From: Klebsiella pneumoniae
GTDB lineage: Bacteria > Myxococcota_A > UBA796 > SXON01
Direction of reading: 5' to 3'
Assembly (NCBI GenBank): GCA_945861635.1
Contig: CAMAWH010000026.1
Coordinates: 1 to 64,000 of the forward strand
Length of the DNA: 64,000 nucleotides
Positions 26,356 through 35,913 of the stretch are shown here, piece after piece. Numbering within the stretch: position 1 is the first letter of the stretch; every line of letters begins with the position of its first letter. Below the pieces are notes generated by a model that made no database searches, was not told where the DNA came from, and saw only the letters and a list, made by a program, of their open reading frames with translations. The translations under genes and the position numbers were made by a program.

Positions 26356-29300
26356 CAGTGATGCTCGCCCTGAGGCTTCTCTTGGCCCTCCGTCCCAGCG
26401 GCCTCTGCTTCGTGCTCCTCGTGGAGCTCGTGTTGCTGATGGTTCAAGTGCTTGGCCTTCGGACCCAACTCCAAGGCGTGCCACGCCTTCTCTCCAATAG
26501 AATGCTCGTGCTTGCCACCGTGGCCGTTTCCGTGCCCGGTATCGGCTCCACGCCCATTGCCGTGCGTCTCCGGCTTACCCGTTGGAGTCGGCGCTTTGCC
26601 GGCCCCCTTGGTGTCCAGTTTGCCCACGATACCCGGATTCTCAGCCTCCAACTTGGCAAGAATGTCACCCATGTCCTTCGCGAGCGCCTTCTGTCGGGCG
26701 TCGAAATCCTTGGGCAGGGGCTGACCCTTCGTGGTCTTCCCGGTTTCGCGGAAGAGTGTGTTGTATTCTCCCTCCAGCTTGCTCAGGCCGACCTTGTCCG
26801 CGATGTCGTCGGGCAGGCCGTGTTTGGCCCGAATTTTGGGGTCGTGCAGCTTGTCGAGGACATCGTATTTGACGACATGGAAGTCAGCTCTGGCGTGCAG
26901 GTGAACGCCACTCGGCAGCGGCACCTCCATGCCCTCGATGAACCGGGTCGTGGCCTTGCTGCCGATCTGCCACTCATGGGCGATGCCGGTAGCGGGGTCG
27001 GTGACCAGGATGTGATGCCTCGGGTAATCACCCTTCGGCTTCTTCCAGTTCACAAACTGCGCGCCGAATTCCTTGGTGAACCGGTCGGCCAACTTGGCCG
27101 CCGCCGCCTCCACCTGCTCTGCGCCGTCGAGGTCAAATCGGGCGCGCGTCATGTCGGTCATCTGACCGACCTTCTTGTAGTCGTTCCGCGCGTTCTTCTC
27201 GAGCACGCCGTCAATGAACTTGGCTCGGTCCAGTTCTCCGCCCGGCTTGTTGCCCTTGATACCGGTCTGAATCCGATCGACACCGATCTCGTCGGCAATG
27301 TCATCGGCCGCCTTCTGCATCTTCTTGTTGGTTTCCTGGACGGCGTCGAACAGCTTCTGCTGGGCGCCTTGACTGTTCTTCAGGTCCGTGGACCCCTTGG
27401 AGAGGATGTCCTCGGCGTTGTTCACCGACTTGGGTACCTTGGGGGCGTCGGCCACCTTCACCACGTCCGCGCCTTGATTGACGGCCTTCGCAGCGTCGTC
27501 TGCGTGGGCCGCCCCCTGGAGTTTGCTGTCGAGCTTCTGCACGATTCCGGGGTGCTGTGCCTCCAACTGATTCATGATTCGGCTCATTTCATCGGCCAGC
27601 GCCTTCTGTCGGATGTCAAAGTCCTTCGGCATCGGTGCGCCCTTGGTCGTAGCCCCCGTCTCTCGGAAGAGCTTGGCATAGTCTTCCTCCAGCTTGTCGA
27701 GACCGACGCGCTTCCCGATGTCGTCCGGGAGGCCGTGCTTGGACCTCACTGCCGGGTCGTTCAGCTTGTCAAGAACGTCGTATTTGACAGTGTGGAAGTC
27801 CGGCTTGGCGTGCAGCTTCACACCGGGAGGGAGCGGTACGTCCATTCCTTCGATGAACTTGGTCGTGGCCTTGGCCCCAATCTGCCATTCGTGGGCGATT
27901 CCGGTTGCGGGATCGGTCACGACGACGTGGTGCCGGGGATAATCACCCTTCGGCTTCTTCCAATTGACGGCGTCGGTGCCGAACTGCTTCGCGAAACGCT
28001 CGACCAGCTTGTTCGCCGCCGACTCGACCTCCGCCGCGCTGTCCAACTCAAACCGCCCGCGGGTCATGTCCTTCATCTGGCCGACGGTGTCGTAGTTGTT
28101 GCGCGCATTCTTCTCCAGAACGCCATCGATGAACTTCTGTTGCTCCAGCTTGCCACCGGGCTTGTTGCCCTTGATGCCCGTCTGAGGCACGTCCACTCCG
28201 AGCTCATGGGCGATGTCCTCTGCTGCCTTCTGCATCTTGGTGTTGGATTCCTGCACCGCCTCGAACAATCGCTTTTGCGCCTCCGGGTTGCCCTTCAGGT
28301 CCGCCGCGCTCTTGCTGAGCACATCCTCGGCGTTGTTGACGGACTTGGGTACGTCAACACGCTTGGGCGCGCCCTTCGTGGGGTCGGACGCCTCGGGAGA
28401 GACGCTCTTGGCGTCCGTCGCGTCGGCCATCTGTGGCTTCTTCATCCGCCCGGTTTCCGGGTTCAGCCGGTCACCGTTCTTGAAGTGTGCGGCCAGCTTT
28501 TCGTCGGGGAGCTTACTGCCCGGATGCCGAGCGCGGTAATCGGTGATGAATTCCGCCTCCGTCAGCGTCTTGTCATCCCATTTCTTTCCGGACGGGCCGT
28601 TGCTCGAGGGCGCCTTGGACTTGGCGGCGTCCTCCGTCTTGCCGACGTTGCTTCCCGACTCGTTCTTGCCCTTGACGCCGTTCTTCGCATTGAAATCGGC
28701 GTTCGTGCGCGTCGAACTTCCCACGATGTCTTCATACACCGCGTCACCGGTCAGGCCCTTCTTCTTGGACTTGTCCATCAACTGCTGGAATGTGGGGCCG
28801 TCGGGGTTGCCATAGACCTCCATGTCTCGCTTGCGCAGCCCCTCGACTTCGTCGGCGTTCGACATCATTTCCCTGGCCTTGATGCGGGCTTCGTGGCGGA
28901 GCGCGTGCGCACGGCGGGCGCGCTCTTCCGCATTCAGTCCCTGCGCCTTCCACGTGGCGTCCAGCTCCTCGAGGCGGCCGACTTCCTTGTTGTACCAGCC
29001 GCGAATCTCGGCGTTGTTCATCTTTCCCTTGCCCGCGGCGGGGGTCTGCTTCATCCACTCCGGGGTGCCGAGCCGACCCGTCTCCGGGTTGAGGCGCTTG
29101 CCCGTCGTGAAGCGGTCGGCCAACTCCGCGTCCGTAAGCCCCGACTTGGGGTACTTCTTTCGGTAGTCGGTAATGAACTCATCTTTGGTGAGCGTGGGAT
29201 CGTCCCACTTCTTGCCGCTGGCACCGCCCTTCACATCGGTCGTCTTCGTTGCGGAGGTATCGACATCCTTGGCTGCCGTCTTGCCGTCGTCGGCCTTGAC

Positions 29301-32300
29301 CGCCGTTTCGTCCGCCTTCTTCGCGTCGTCTACCTTGGCGGCCGCGCCGTCCGCGTTCTCGACCTTCTTGGCGTCGTCGAGCTTCGCGCCGTCTTCCGCG
29401 AGCTTGCCTTCGTTCACGCGCTTGGCATCGTCCACGCCGCCGAGCTTCTTGGCTTCGTCGATCTTGGCCGTGTCGTCCGCGTGGGTGAGCTTCTTGCCGT
29501 CCTTGGCGAGGTCTTCCGCTTCCTTCACGGCGTCGGCGGCCTTTCCACCCAATTTACCAGCGTCTTCCGCCTTGGCGATGTCTTTGGCGCCCTCGACCAA
29601 CTTCCCGGCGTCCGTGGCCCCGTCCACCAGTTTCTCCGTGTTCTTTGCGCCTTCAACCAGATTTTCCGCAGTGCGGATCGTTTTACCGGCACCGGCCAAG
29701 GCGTCGGCGCCCTCCGCTGCGTTGGAAAGCGTGTTCACACCCTTGGCGCTCTTGAACACGCCAGCAATTGGCTTGAGGAACTTCTCCGGTCCGATGGCGT
29801 CGACGATGTCGAACGTCGTGCGGCCGGTTTGTTCCCACTTTTCTTCCCAGGTGAGGTTGGGATTGTTCCACGCCTTCCAGCTCTGGTACACGGAGACGGC
29901 CGCCATGATGACGCCGACGGCCAAGCCGATATACCCAACCACGGTCAGGATCAACGGCCCCCACACCGCAAGGAAAATGAGCCCGGCAAGGAGAGGCCCG
30001 AGCAAACCCGGGAAGATCGCCACCAGGACCACGATGAGCACGACGAGGATGACCAATACCAGAAGCACAATCGCGAGCACCAAAAGAATGTCCTTCACCC
30101 AATTCCAGAGTTGGGAGAAGAACCCCTTGAAGAAGCCACCCACCGCGCTGCACAGCTTGTCCCACCAGCTCGCGTTCTCGATTTCCTTTGCTTTCTTGTC
30201 GATTCCGGCGCCGAGTGTCGCGAGCGATTCGTCAATCGTCTTGATGACGTCGTTCACCTTCTTGGTGATCTCCGCCTTGCCGTCGGCCGACGTCTTTTCA
30301 AGCTTGGACTTCCCTTCGTTGAACCCTTCGTCGAGCTTGCCGATGAACGCGTCGGCGGCTTCGGTCATTTTGGCGCCGCTGTCCGTGCCAGCCTGCGCGA
30401 ATCCGCCGGCCGTGCTCGCTTCAATCTGCGCCATCGAACTGTCGAACTGCGTCTTGACCGCGGCGTTCTGCACGGCAATGGATTCCCCGCTCGCAAGCAC
30501 CTGCATCGCCGCGTCCTGGCCCGCCGTGACAATGCTGCCGATCATCTCCGTTGCGATGACGCCGAGACCTTCCTTCGCGCCGGCGCCGGTGTCGGCCAAG
30601 GCCGTTTCCGCTTCCCCGAGCAGCGCCAGCGCTTCTTCCAGCCGCTTCGGGTCCACGTTGCCCGACGACGCAACGATTTCCGCGACTGCACCGTCGATCT
30701 GAGTGTGCGCAGCGACGACGCCCTCATCGATGGTCGCGCACGCCTGTTCGACCGCATTGTCGATGGACGGCAGCATGCCTTCCGCAACCGCCCCGGCGGA
30801 CGCGAGCGCCGAAACCTTGCCCGACTCCACGCCCACAAGGGCCTGCGCCACGGCGCTATCCACCTGCGCGGCAGCATCCGTGTAGGACTGATCACACGAC
30901 GCCAACGCCTTGTCCCGCGCTTGATTGACCGCGTCGACGGACGGCGCAATGCCGTCGCCAAGGTTTTTGAGGAGCGCTGTGGCGTCCTCAGAGATTTTTT
31001 TGGCGAGCGCCTCGCCATCTTTGATGCACTGCTGACCGACTTCGGCGGACTGCTTCAGGATCTCCGCCGCAGTCTCGCGGCCCATCTTTCGGGCGGTCGC
31101 CGCGATTTCCTTGGCCTCTTCGTAGCTGGCGTATTGGCCGGCCTTGGTGTTGCCGATCGCCTGCGCCTTCTCCGCCTTGCCCTGCGCGAGTTGGAGCGCG
31201 CGGGTGGCTTCATTCTGTCCGTGGACCTTTGCGCCCTCGGACAACTGCTGGCCGAGCTGAGTCAGCTGGTTGCGGCGATCGGTCACCGCCGTCTGCATGC
31301 GCGTGATCTCGGCTTGTGCGGCCGCCGAGATCAGGCTTTTCTGCTGATCGCGCTGCGCCATCATCGCGGTCTTCGCGGCTTCTCCGCGGACGAAGATGTC
31401 CTGGGCAAGCCGAGCAAAGTCACCCGCGATGTTCGCCGCCAGTGTCGCGGATGCCGTGCGAACCGCCGCCTTTTGCGCCTCACCGGCCGAGCGCACCTGC
31501 GCCTTTTGGGATTCGCCTTCCGTTGCGATTCCTTGCTTCTCGGCGTCTCCCGCGCCACGAATCCGTTCAACGGCCGCCAGGACTTCCGGAGGCGACTCGC
31601 CCTTCGGGGTCGTGTTCGACGGCGCCTGCGCCGGCTGCACCTGCTTCGGCGCGTTGAGCGAGGGTTGCTTCTGACCCTGATTCTCGGCAGGCTTTACGTT
31701 CTTGTCACCCTTTTTTTCGTTCTTTTGAGGACCGGGCGCGTTCAGGCCAAGCGTGTCCTTCTTCTCTCCGTCCGGGGCGACCTCGACGTTCTCTTTCGCG
31801 TCCACCAACGCCGTGCCGTCGGCAACGGGCTTGTCGGAGCGTCCAGCATCCGCGACTTCGGTTCCTTCCTGAAGCAGGGCGTCCACATCCGTGCCTGCGG
31901 GCGCTTCATTTTCCTGCTGTTCGCCACCGGGCGCAGCGCCATCGACACTCGCCGGCGCCGGGCCTTCCTCCGGCTTCAGCGAAATTCCAGAGCCAACACT
32001 TCCCGCGTCCAGACTGACGGAATCACCCGCAACGAACGACGCTGCAAAGGTGTCGGCCGCCTTCTCGTGGGCGTCCCCCGGTTGGGAGATTCCTGGGCCA
32101 CCGCCGCCCTCGACCGCGTGATGCACCTCGTGCGCAAGGAGCACTTGCCCTTCTTTGCTGCCAGGATCAAACTCGCCGCCGGCAAAGTAGATGTCTCGGC
32201 CGACCGTCGCTGCGCGCGCATTCATGCCCTCCGCGAACGCCGCCGCATCCGCACCCGTGTGCACCCGCACGCCCGCCGCGTCACTTCCCAATTGCGCTGC

Positions 32301-35300
32301 GAATGCGCCGGGCAGGGCGCTCCCGCTTCCCTGAGGCGCATCGGGGATCGCTGCGCCGCGCTCCATCTCGCCCTCGGCCTTACGCGATACCGGTGCATTT
32401 GTTTGGTTTGCGGCGCACAACTGCCCCATCGCTGCGCTGATGCGAGCAAGGTGCGCCGCCATGTTGGACCGAAACGACTCGGAGTCGGCGAAGGCATCGA
32501 AGGCCAACGACTCCAGCGCGTCGGCCATGGACTCCAAGGCACCGTTTGCGGACGAGGCCGGCAATTTGGATATCTCCCCAAGCGTGCCCTCCATCGTCGT
32601 GATGCTAGCGCGCCGCGCGTCTTCTCGTCCGAAGAAGGCTGTCGCGCTGGCTTCCAGCGGCACGAAGGCCGTGGACATGACCATCGACACGTCGAGCCCG
32701 GCAGCCTGCGCATCTGCCGCGAGCGCATCTCTCGCGTTTCCAACCAGCGTCGTAATCGAGGCGTCTTCGGTGTCGAGCCATTCTCGGACGGACCCCGCCT
32801 CGCCCCGGAATGCAGAGATGACGGCGCCGTCGATCGCGGGCTCAACCGACGCGTTTTCCTCAAACGACGGACCCCAGTCCTGCTCAAATTGATCCGTGTA
32901 GGACTGCACTTCGTCGGCCTGTGCAACGAGCGCGGCATCCTGCGCCGCCAATTGTGCATCCGTGGAGTCGGCGCTACACACCGCGTCCTCTCCTTGTGCG
33001 ATGGCACTGTTGGCATCGACGGTAGCCGTGGCGGCCTGATCGTGGAGCTGGGTCGATTGCTGCCCAACCGCCGCGTTCTCCGCCTGTGTCGCAGCCGTCT
33101 GCTGACCGGATGCTTGCATGTCGGTCTGCATGGTGGCGAGCTTGCCCTCGATGTCATCGACGCCCATGCAGAACGCGACCACCTTGAGGATCAACTTGGA
33201 CATCAGCTCGCGCACCCAATTCAGCGCGGCCTTGACCCGGTCGAACACCTGCTCCTTGAACCAGTTCGCAATCCGATCGAAGAAGCCGCCGCCCTTGGGC
33301 TTTTCAGGCATCCGCGCGTTGTTCGCCTGCGCCTGCTTGCCCTCCGCCTCCCCTTTCAGTCCGTCGGTCTGTGCGCCCATCTGCCCGGTTTGGGTCTGCC
33401 CATCTCGTGCCTGCGCTTCACCCTCTCGGGCCTGATCGGCATGACTCTGCAGGCCATCGGCATGCGAGGCCACCATGTCGTCGAGCATGCACGCGTTTTC
33501 GTCGTGCGTCGCCGCGGTGTCTACGAGCGACTGACCGGCAGTGACGGCCGCCTCTCCCTCACTGCGGACGCTGGCGGTGTGTGCGCGAGCGGCGGCGATC
33601 TCTGCGCGCCGGGCAGCAATATCCGGCAGTTCCATCGGGCTGTGGAGCGGAATGGGAATCTGCGGTGTTTGCGGAGTTGCGGTGACCGGCGGAATCGCCG
33701 CGCGCAGGCGATGCGCCATTCCACTTCCGGGGGAGGTGGAGGGGCCGGAAATCGTGGAGGAGAGCGCGCTGGTGCTGGCACCGGAGATCTGGTTCTGGCG
33801 CGCCGTCGTTGAGGTGGCGACGCTCTGTTTGGCCGCCTCCTCCAGCAGCTTCGACGCGGAATCGATCGCGACGCCCTGACCGATGCCAATGGCAACGTTC
33901 TGTGCGAGCGCCGTGGTGAGGACTTGCCGAGTCATGCCCTTGGTGGAGAGCAGGCCGGGCGTCGCCTCGCCCATGGACTTCAAGCCCTGATACGCCGCCC
34001 CACGGGCGGTTCGACCGTCGACAGCGCCGACCGCACCGGCGTACCCGGTCATGCCCCCACTCGCGCCGTCCACCCGACCGACCTTTCCCTTCAGCGCTTC
34101 GGTGCCGACCAGCATCAACAGCGAGATTCCGTTGCCAAGCAGGCCGCCCACATCCCCCTGGAAGTTGGCGTACAACTCCGCAACCTTCGGCGATCCGTCA
34201 CGCACGGCCTGCACGAGCTGAATCGCCGACAAAACCGAAACGACCAGCGACAAACACGCCGCGATGACGGTGGCCCAGAGCGTGATCGTCGTGCAAACGC
34301 CCGCAACTGCGAGTAGTGCCACGCCCACGGGCGCGAGCGGCGGAATGAGGCCGATCAGCGAGAGAACCCCGCACGTCGTACCCACGGCGCCGGCGATGGA
34401 CCCGACGCCTTCCGCAACAGCGCGGAGGGTGTCGAGCACCTCGATCGACGTCGCCAGCGGACCTGTCCCGCGGTCCTTCTGCGCCGTCGTGAAAATCGCA
34501 TCGACCTGCTTGCCTACCCCCCAGAGATTGTCGAACGCGAACCCGCCGCGCTTTTTGTCGTAGGCAGCAAGCGGCCCGAACGCGTCCGTGAACAAATCCC
34601 ACGCGCCATCGGCCAGCTCGGATGCCGGTCCCGACGCCGCGTTTTCCGTCGGCCCGTTGGCGATCATGTATTCCCGAACGGGCGTCATTTCGCCAAGGTC
34701 CGGGGCGGGCGCCACACTCATGTTGGGCGTAGACGTCGGGTCCATCGACATGCCGCCGGAGGCGTCCTCGTCCGAGCAAACGTTGGCGACCGGCTCCACC
34801 GACATGTTCGGCGCGTCTTCGTCCGGGATCTGCGGGACGGTGGGCGTGTTCGACGCGTTCTGCCCCTGCTGTTCACCGTCCGCAACGCTGGACGTGGCCG
34901 TGTTCATGGCCGCGAGCTCTTCCGGCGTTGGCTCCCGACTCTGCTGGTCACTGCCGTCCGTCGTGCCACCGCCGGGACCGCCGGGACCGGTGCTCTGGTT
35001 CTGTGGTTGCGACGTATTCGTGTCGCGTGCCACCATTTCTCCGGCACCGGACGCCGAGAGCCCAGCGGGCGCGGATATAGGGCCGGCCGCGTCGACGCCA
35101 ACCGGCGCCGCACCGACCTCACCGTTGGCAAACGACGCGCCGAACGCGTACGCCTCGGTTTCCACCGCGTCCGTCGGACGCGTCACCGGAACGTCACCCT
35201 CGACCGCGGTCGGACGCCCGGCGCGGTTCTCCAGATGTTGCACAACGTGGGTGACTTCGTGGGCAATCAGCTCGTCCCCGTGGGGCGTGCCCGGCGCGAA

Positions 35301-35846
35301 CTCACCGCGGCCAAAGAAAATATCCGTCCCCATCGTGAACGCGTGCGCGCTCACTGCCTCCGAAGCATCGGCAGCAGCACCGTCATCGTGGATTTCCACA
35401 CTGCGGAGCGAGATGCCAAACGCCGCCTCCAAACGCGCCTGCAGATCCGACGGAAGCGCGCGCCCCCCGCGCTGCAACGCTCGATTCACCCGTTCTCCCT
35501 GACTCGGGCCCGCCTCGGCGTCGGGACGCAAATCACGCATGATCGCCAACATCGCCGTGTTTGACGCACCGAGCAGCCCGGACCCCGCGACACCAACCGA
35601 CGCCATTGCAAAATCGGCGAGCACCAGCGAACCGAGGCCACCGTCCAGCGAGCCGCTCATCGACTGCTGGATGAGGTCGTTGCCGAAACGCGCGTGCATC
35701 CCCAGGGCCAGCTCTTCGTCCGGAGAGGCGGCGTCGACATCGACGCCCTGATCATGGCCGACAAGCGGGACAAGATCCTGATCGAGCGCGCGCTCACGCG
35801 CGAGAGACTTGCTCCGATCAAGGGACAGACCGCGTGCGGTGGGCAA
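26355..35846 (-). CDS. giant DUF4157 (eCIS-core) protein with tandem RelA/SpoT-like C-terminal domains
   Basis: About 3,160 residues, no signal peptide. Start uncertain: I propose TTG 35846, preceded by AGGGG, because the frame continues to 36002 only by overlapping the upstream gene. Approximate domains: DUF4157 with HEVTH (196-200); hydrophobic block (480-545); long helical/coiled-coil region; second DUF4157 with HEVHH (1239-1243); a long Ala/Gln/Lys coiled coil; a strongly hydrophobic hairpin (1912-1985); Lys/Asp/Ala repeats; two GKKWDD…TDYR…NPETGR units; two 70-75% similar RelA/SpoT-like units (2498-2775, 2803-3080) each keeping DMTR.RF, KGDYPRHH and HEWQIG; and a His/Glu-rich tail. DUF4157 is the marker domain of extracellular contractile injection system cargo. 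Function as an alarmone-synthetase toxin is inferred. Confidence 0.85.
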   Translation of the reverse strand: MPTARGLSLDRSKSLARERALDQDLVPLVGHDQGVDVDAASPDEELALGMHARFGNDLIQQSMSGSLDGGLGSLVLADFAMASVGVAGSGLLGASNTAMLAIMRDLRPDAEAGPSQGERVNRALQRGGRALPSDLQARLEAAFGISLRSVEIHDDGAAADASEAVSAHAFTMGTDIFFGRGEFAPGTPHGDELIAHEVTHVVQHLENRAGRPTAVEGDVPVTRPTDAVETEAYAFGASFANGEVGAAPVGVDAAGPISAPAGLSASGAGEMVARDTNTSQPQNQSTGPGGPGGGTTDGSDQQSREPTPEELAAMNTATSSVADGEQQGQNASNTPTVPQIPDEDAPNMSVEPVANVCSDEDASGGMSMDPTSTPNMSVAPAPDLGEMTPVREYMIANGPTENAASGPASELADGAWDLFTDAFGPLAAYDKKRGGFAFDNLWGVGKQVDAIFTTAQKDRGTGPLATSIEVLDTLRAVAEGVGSIAGAVGTTCGVLSLIGLIPPLAPVGVALLAVAGVCTTITLWATVIAACLSLVVSVLSAIQLVQAVRDGSPKVAELYANFQGDVGGLLGNGISLLMLVGTEALKGKVGRVDGASGGMTGYAGAVGAVDGRTARGAAYQGLKSMGEATPGLLSTKGMTRQVLTTALAQNVAIGIGQGVAIDSASKLLEEAAKQSVATSTTARQNQISGASTSALSSTISGPSTSPGSGMAHRLRAAIPPVTATPQTPQIPIPLHSPMELPDIAARRAEIAAARAHTASVRSEGEAAVTAGQSLVDTAATHDENACMLDDMVASHADGLQSHADQAREGEAQARDGQTQTGQMGAQTDGLKGEAEGKQAQANNARMPEKPKGGGFFDRIANWFKEQVFDRVKAALNWVRELMSKLILKVVAFCMGVDDIEGKLATMQTDMQASGQQTAATQAENAAVGQQSTQLHDQAATATVDANSAIAQGEDAVCSADSTDAQLAAQDAALVAQADEVQSYTDQFEQDWGPSFEENASVEPAIDGAVISAFRGEAGSVREWLDTEDASITTLVGNARDALAADAQAAGLDVSMVMSTAFVPLEASATAFFGREDARRASITTMEGTLGEISKLPASSANGALESMADALESLAFDAFADSESFRSNMAAHLARISAAMGQLCAANQTNAPVSRKAEGEMERGAAIPDAPQGSGSALPGAFAAQLGSDAAGVRVHTGADAAAFAEGMNARAATVGRDIYFAGGEFDPGSKEGQVLLAHEVHHAVEGGGGPGISQPGDAHEKAADTFAASFVAGDSVSLDAGSVGSGISLKPEEGPAPASVDGAAPGGEQQENEAPAGTDVDALLQEGTEVADAGRSDKPVADGTALVDAKENVEVAPDGEKKDTLGLNAPGPQKNEKKGDKNVKPAENQGQKQPSLNAPKQVQPAQAPSNTTPKGESPPEVLAAVERIRGAGDAEKQGIATEGESQKAQVRSAGEAQKAAVRTASATLAANIAGDFARLAQDIFVRGEAAKTAMMAQRDQQKSLISAAAQAEITRMQTAVTDRRNQLTQLGQQLSEGAKVHGQNEATRALQLAQGKAEKAQAIGNTKAGQYASYEEAKEIAATARKMGRETAAEILKQSAEVGQQCIKDGEALAKKISEDATALLKNLGDGIAPSVDAVNQARDKALASCDQSYTDAAAQVDSAVAQALVGVESGKVSALASAGAVAEGMLPSIDNAVEQACATIDEGVVAAHTQIDGAVAEIVASSGNVDPKRLEEALALLGEAETALADTGAGAKEGLGVIATEMIGSIVTAGQDAAMQVLASGESIAVQNAAVKTQFDSSMAQIEASTAGGFAQAGTDSGAKMTEAADAFIGKLDEGFNEGKSKLEKTSADGKAEITKKVNDVIKTIDESLATLGAGIDKKAKEIENASWWDKLCSAVGGFFKGFFSQLWNWVKDILLVLAIVLLVLVILVVLIVVLVAIFPGLLGPLLAGLIFLAVWGPLILTVVGYIGLAVGVIMAAVSVYQSWKAWNNPNLTWEEKWEQTGRTTFDIVDAIGPEKFLKPIAGVFKSAKGVNTLSNAAEGADALAGAGKTIRTAENLVEGAKNTEKLVDGATDAGKLVEGAKDIAKAEDAGKLGGKAADAVKEAEDLAKDGKKLTHADDTAKIDEAKKLGGVDDAKRVNEGKLAEDGAKLDDAKKVENADGAAAKVDDAKKADETAVKADDGKTAAKDVDTSATKTTDVKGGASGKKWDDPTLTKDEFITDYRKKYPKSGLTDAELADRFTTGKRLNPETGRLGTPEWMKQTPAAGKGKMNNAEIRGWYNKEVGRLEELDATWKAQGLNAEERARRAHALRHEARIKAREMMSNADEVEGLRKRDMEVYGNPDGPTFQQLMDKSKKKGLTGDAVYEDIVGSSTRTNADFNAKNGVKGKNESGSNVGKTEDAAKSKAPSSNGPSGKKWDDKTLTEAEFITDYRARHPGSKLPDEKLAAHFKNGDRLNPETGRMKKPQMADATDAKSVSPEASDPTKGAPKRVDVPKSVNNAEDVLSKSAADLKGNPEAQKRLFEAVQESNTKMQKAAEDIAHELGVDVPQTGIKGNKPGGKLEQQKFIDGVLEKNARNNYDTVGQMKDMTRGRFELDSAAEVESAANKLVERFAKQFGTDAVNWKKPKGDYPRHHVVVTDPATGIAHEWQIGAKATTKFIEGMDVPLPPGVKLHAKPDFHTVKYDVLDKLNDPAVRSKHGLPDDIGKRVGLDKLEEDYAKLFRETGATTKGAPMPKDFDIRQKALADEMSRIMNQLEAQHPGIVQKLDSKLQGAAHADDAAKAVNQGADVVKVADAPKVPKSVNNAEDILSKGSTDLKNSQGAQQKLFDAVQETNKKMQKAADDIADEIGVDRIQTGIKGNKPGGELDRAKFIDGVLEKNARNDYKKVGQMTDMTRARFDLDGAEQVEAAAAKLADRFTKEFGAQFVNWKKPKGDYPRHHILVTDPATGIAHEWQIGSKATTRFIEGMEVPLPSGVHLHARADFHVVKYDVLDKLHDPKIRAKHGLPDDIADKVGLSKLEGEYNTLFRETGKTTKGQPLPKDFDARQKALAKDMGDILAKLEAENPGIVGKLDTKGAGKAPTPTGKPETHGNGRGADTGHGNGHGGKHEHSIGEKAWHALELGPKAKHLNHQQHELHEEHEAEAAGTEGQEKPQGEHH
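26608..28352. repeat. direct duplication, about 830-bp copies at 915-bp spacing
   Basis: The stretches 27523-28352 and 26608-27437 are near-copies in the giant gene, aligned by GGCGTTGTT-N-ACNGACTTGGGTAC at 28329 and 27414 and by matching segments throughout. Each encodes one RelA/SpoT-like unit. Third-position differences are common, so the duplication is not very recent, but both copies keep the same key residues. Confidence 0.85.
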
Positions 35847-35913
35847 AGTGACACCCCTAATCGCGCGATTGTACCGTGAGGAAGCACCAGAGCGCAACCT
35901 CAGGTGACGGATT

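Noticed and set aside
29240..29700. Lys/Asp/Ala-rich region of the giant gene as a separate short gene
   Set aside because: The frame is continuous with both sides and no start or ribosome site separates it.
26274..33812. 2,512-codon plus-strand ORF
   Set aside because: It lies opposite the DUF4157 gene, has no recognisable domain, and its Arg/Leu/His-rich composition is what antisense reading of an Ala/Lys/Asp/Glu-rich GC-biased gene gives.
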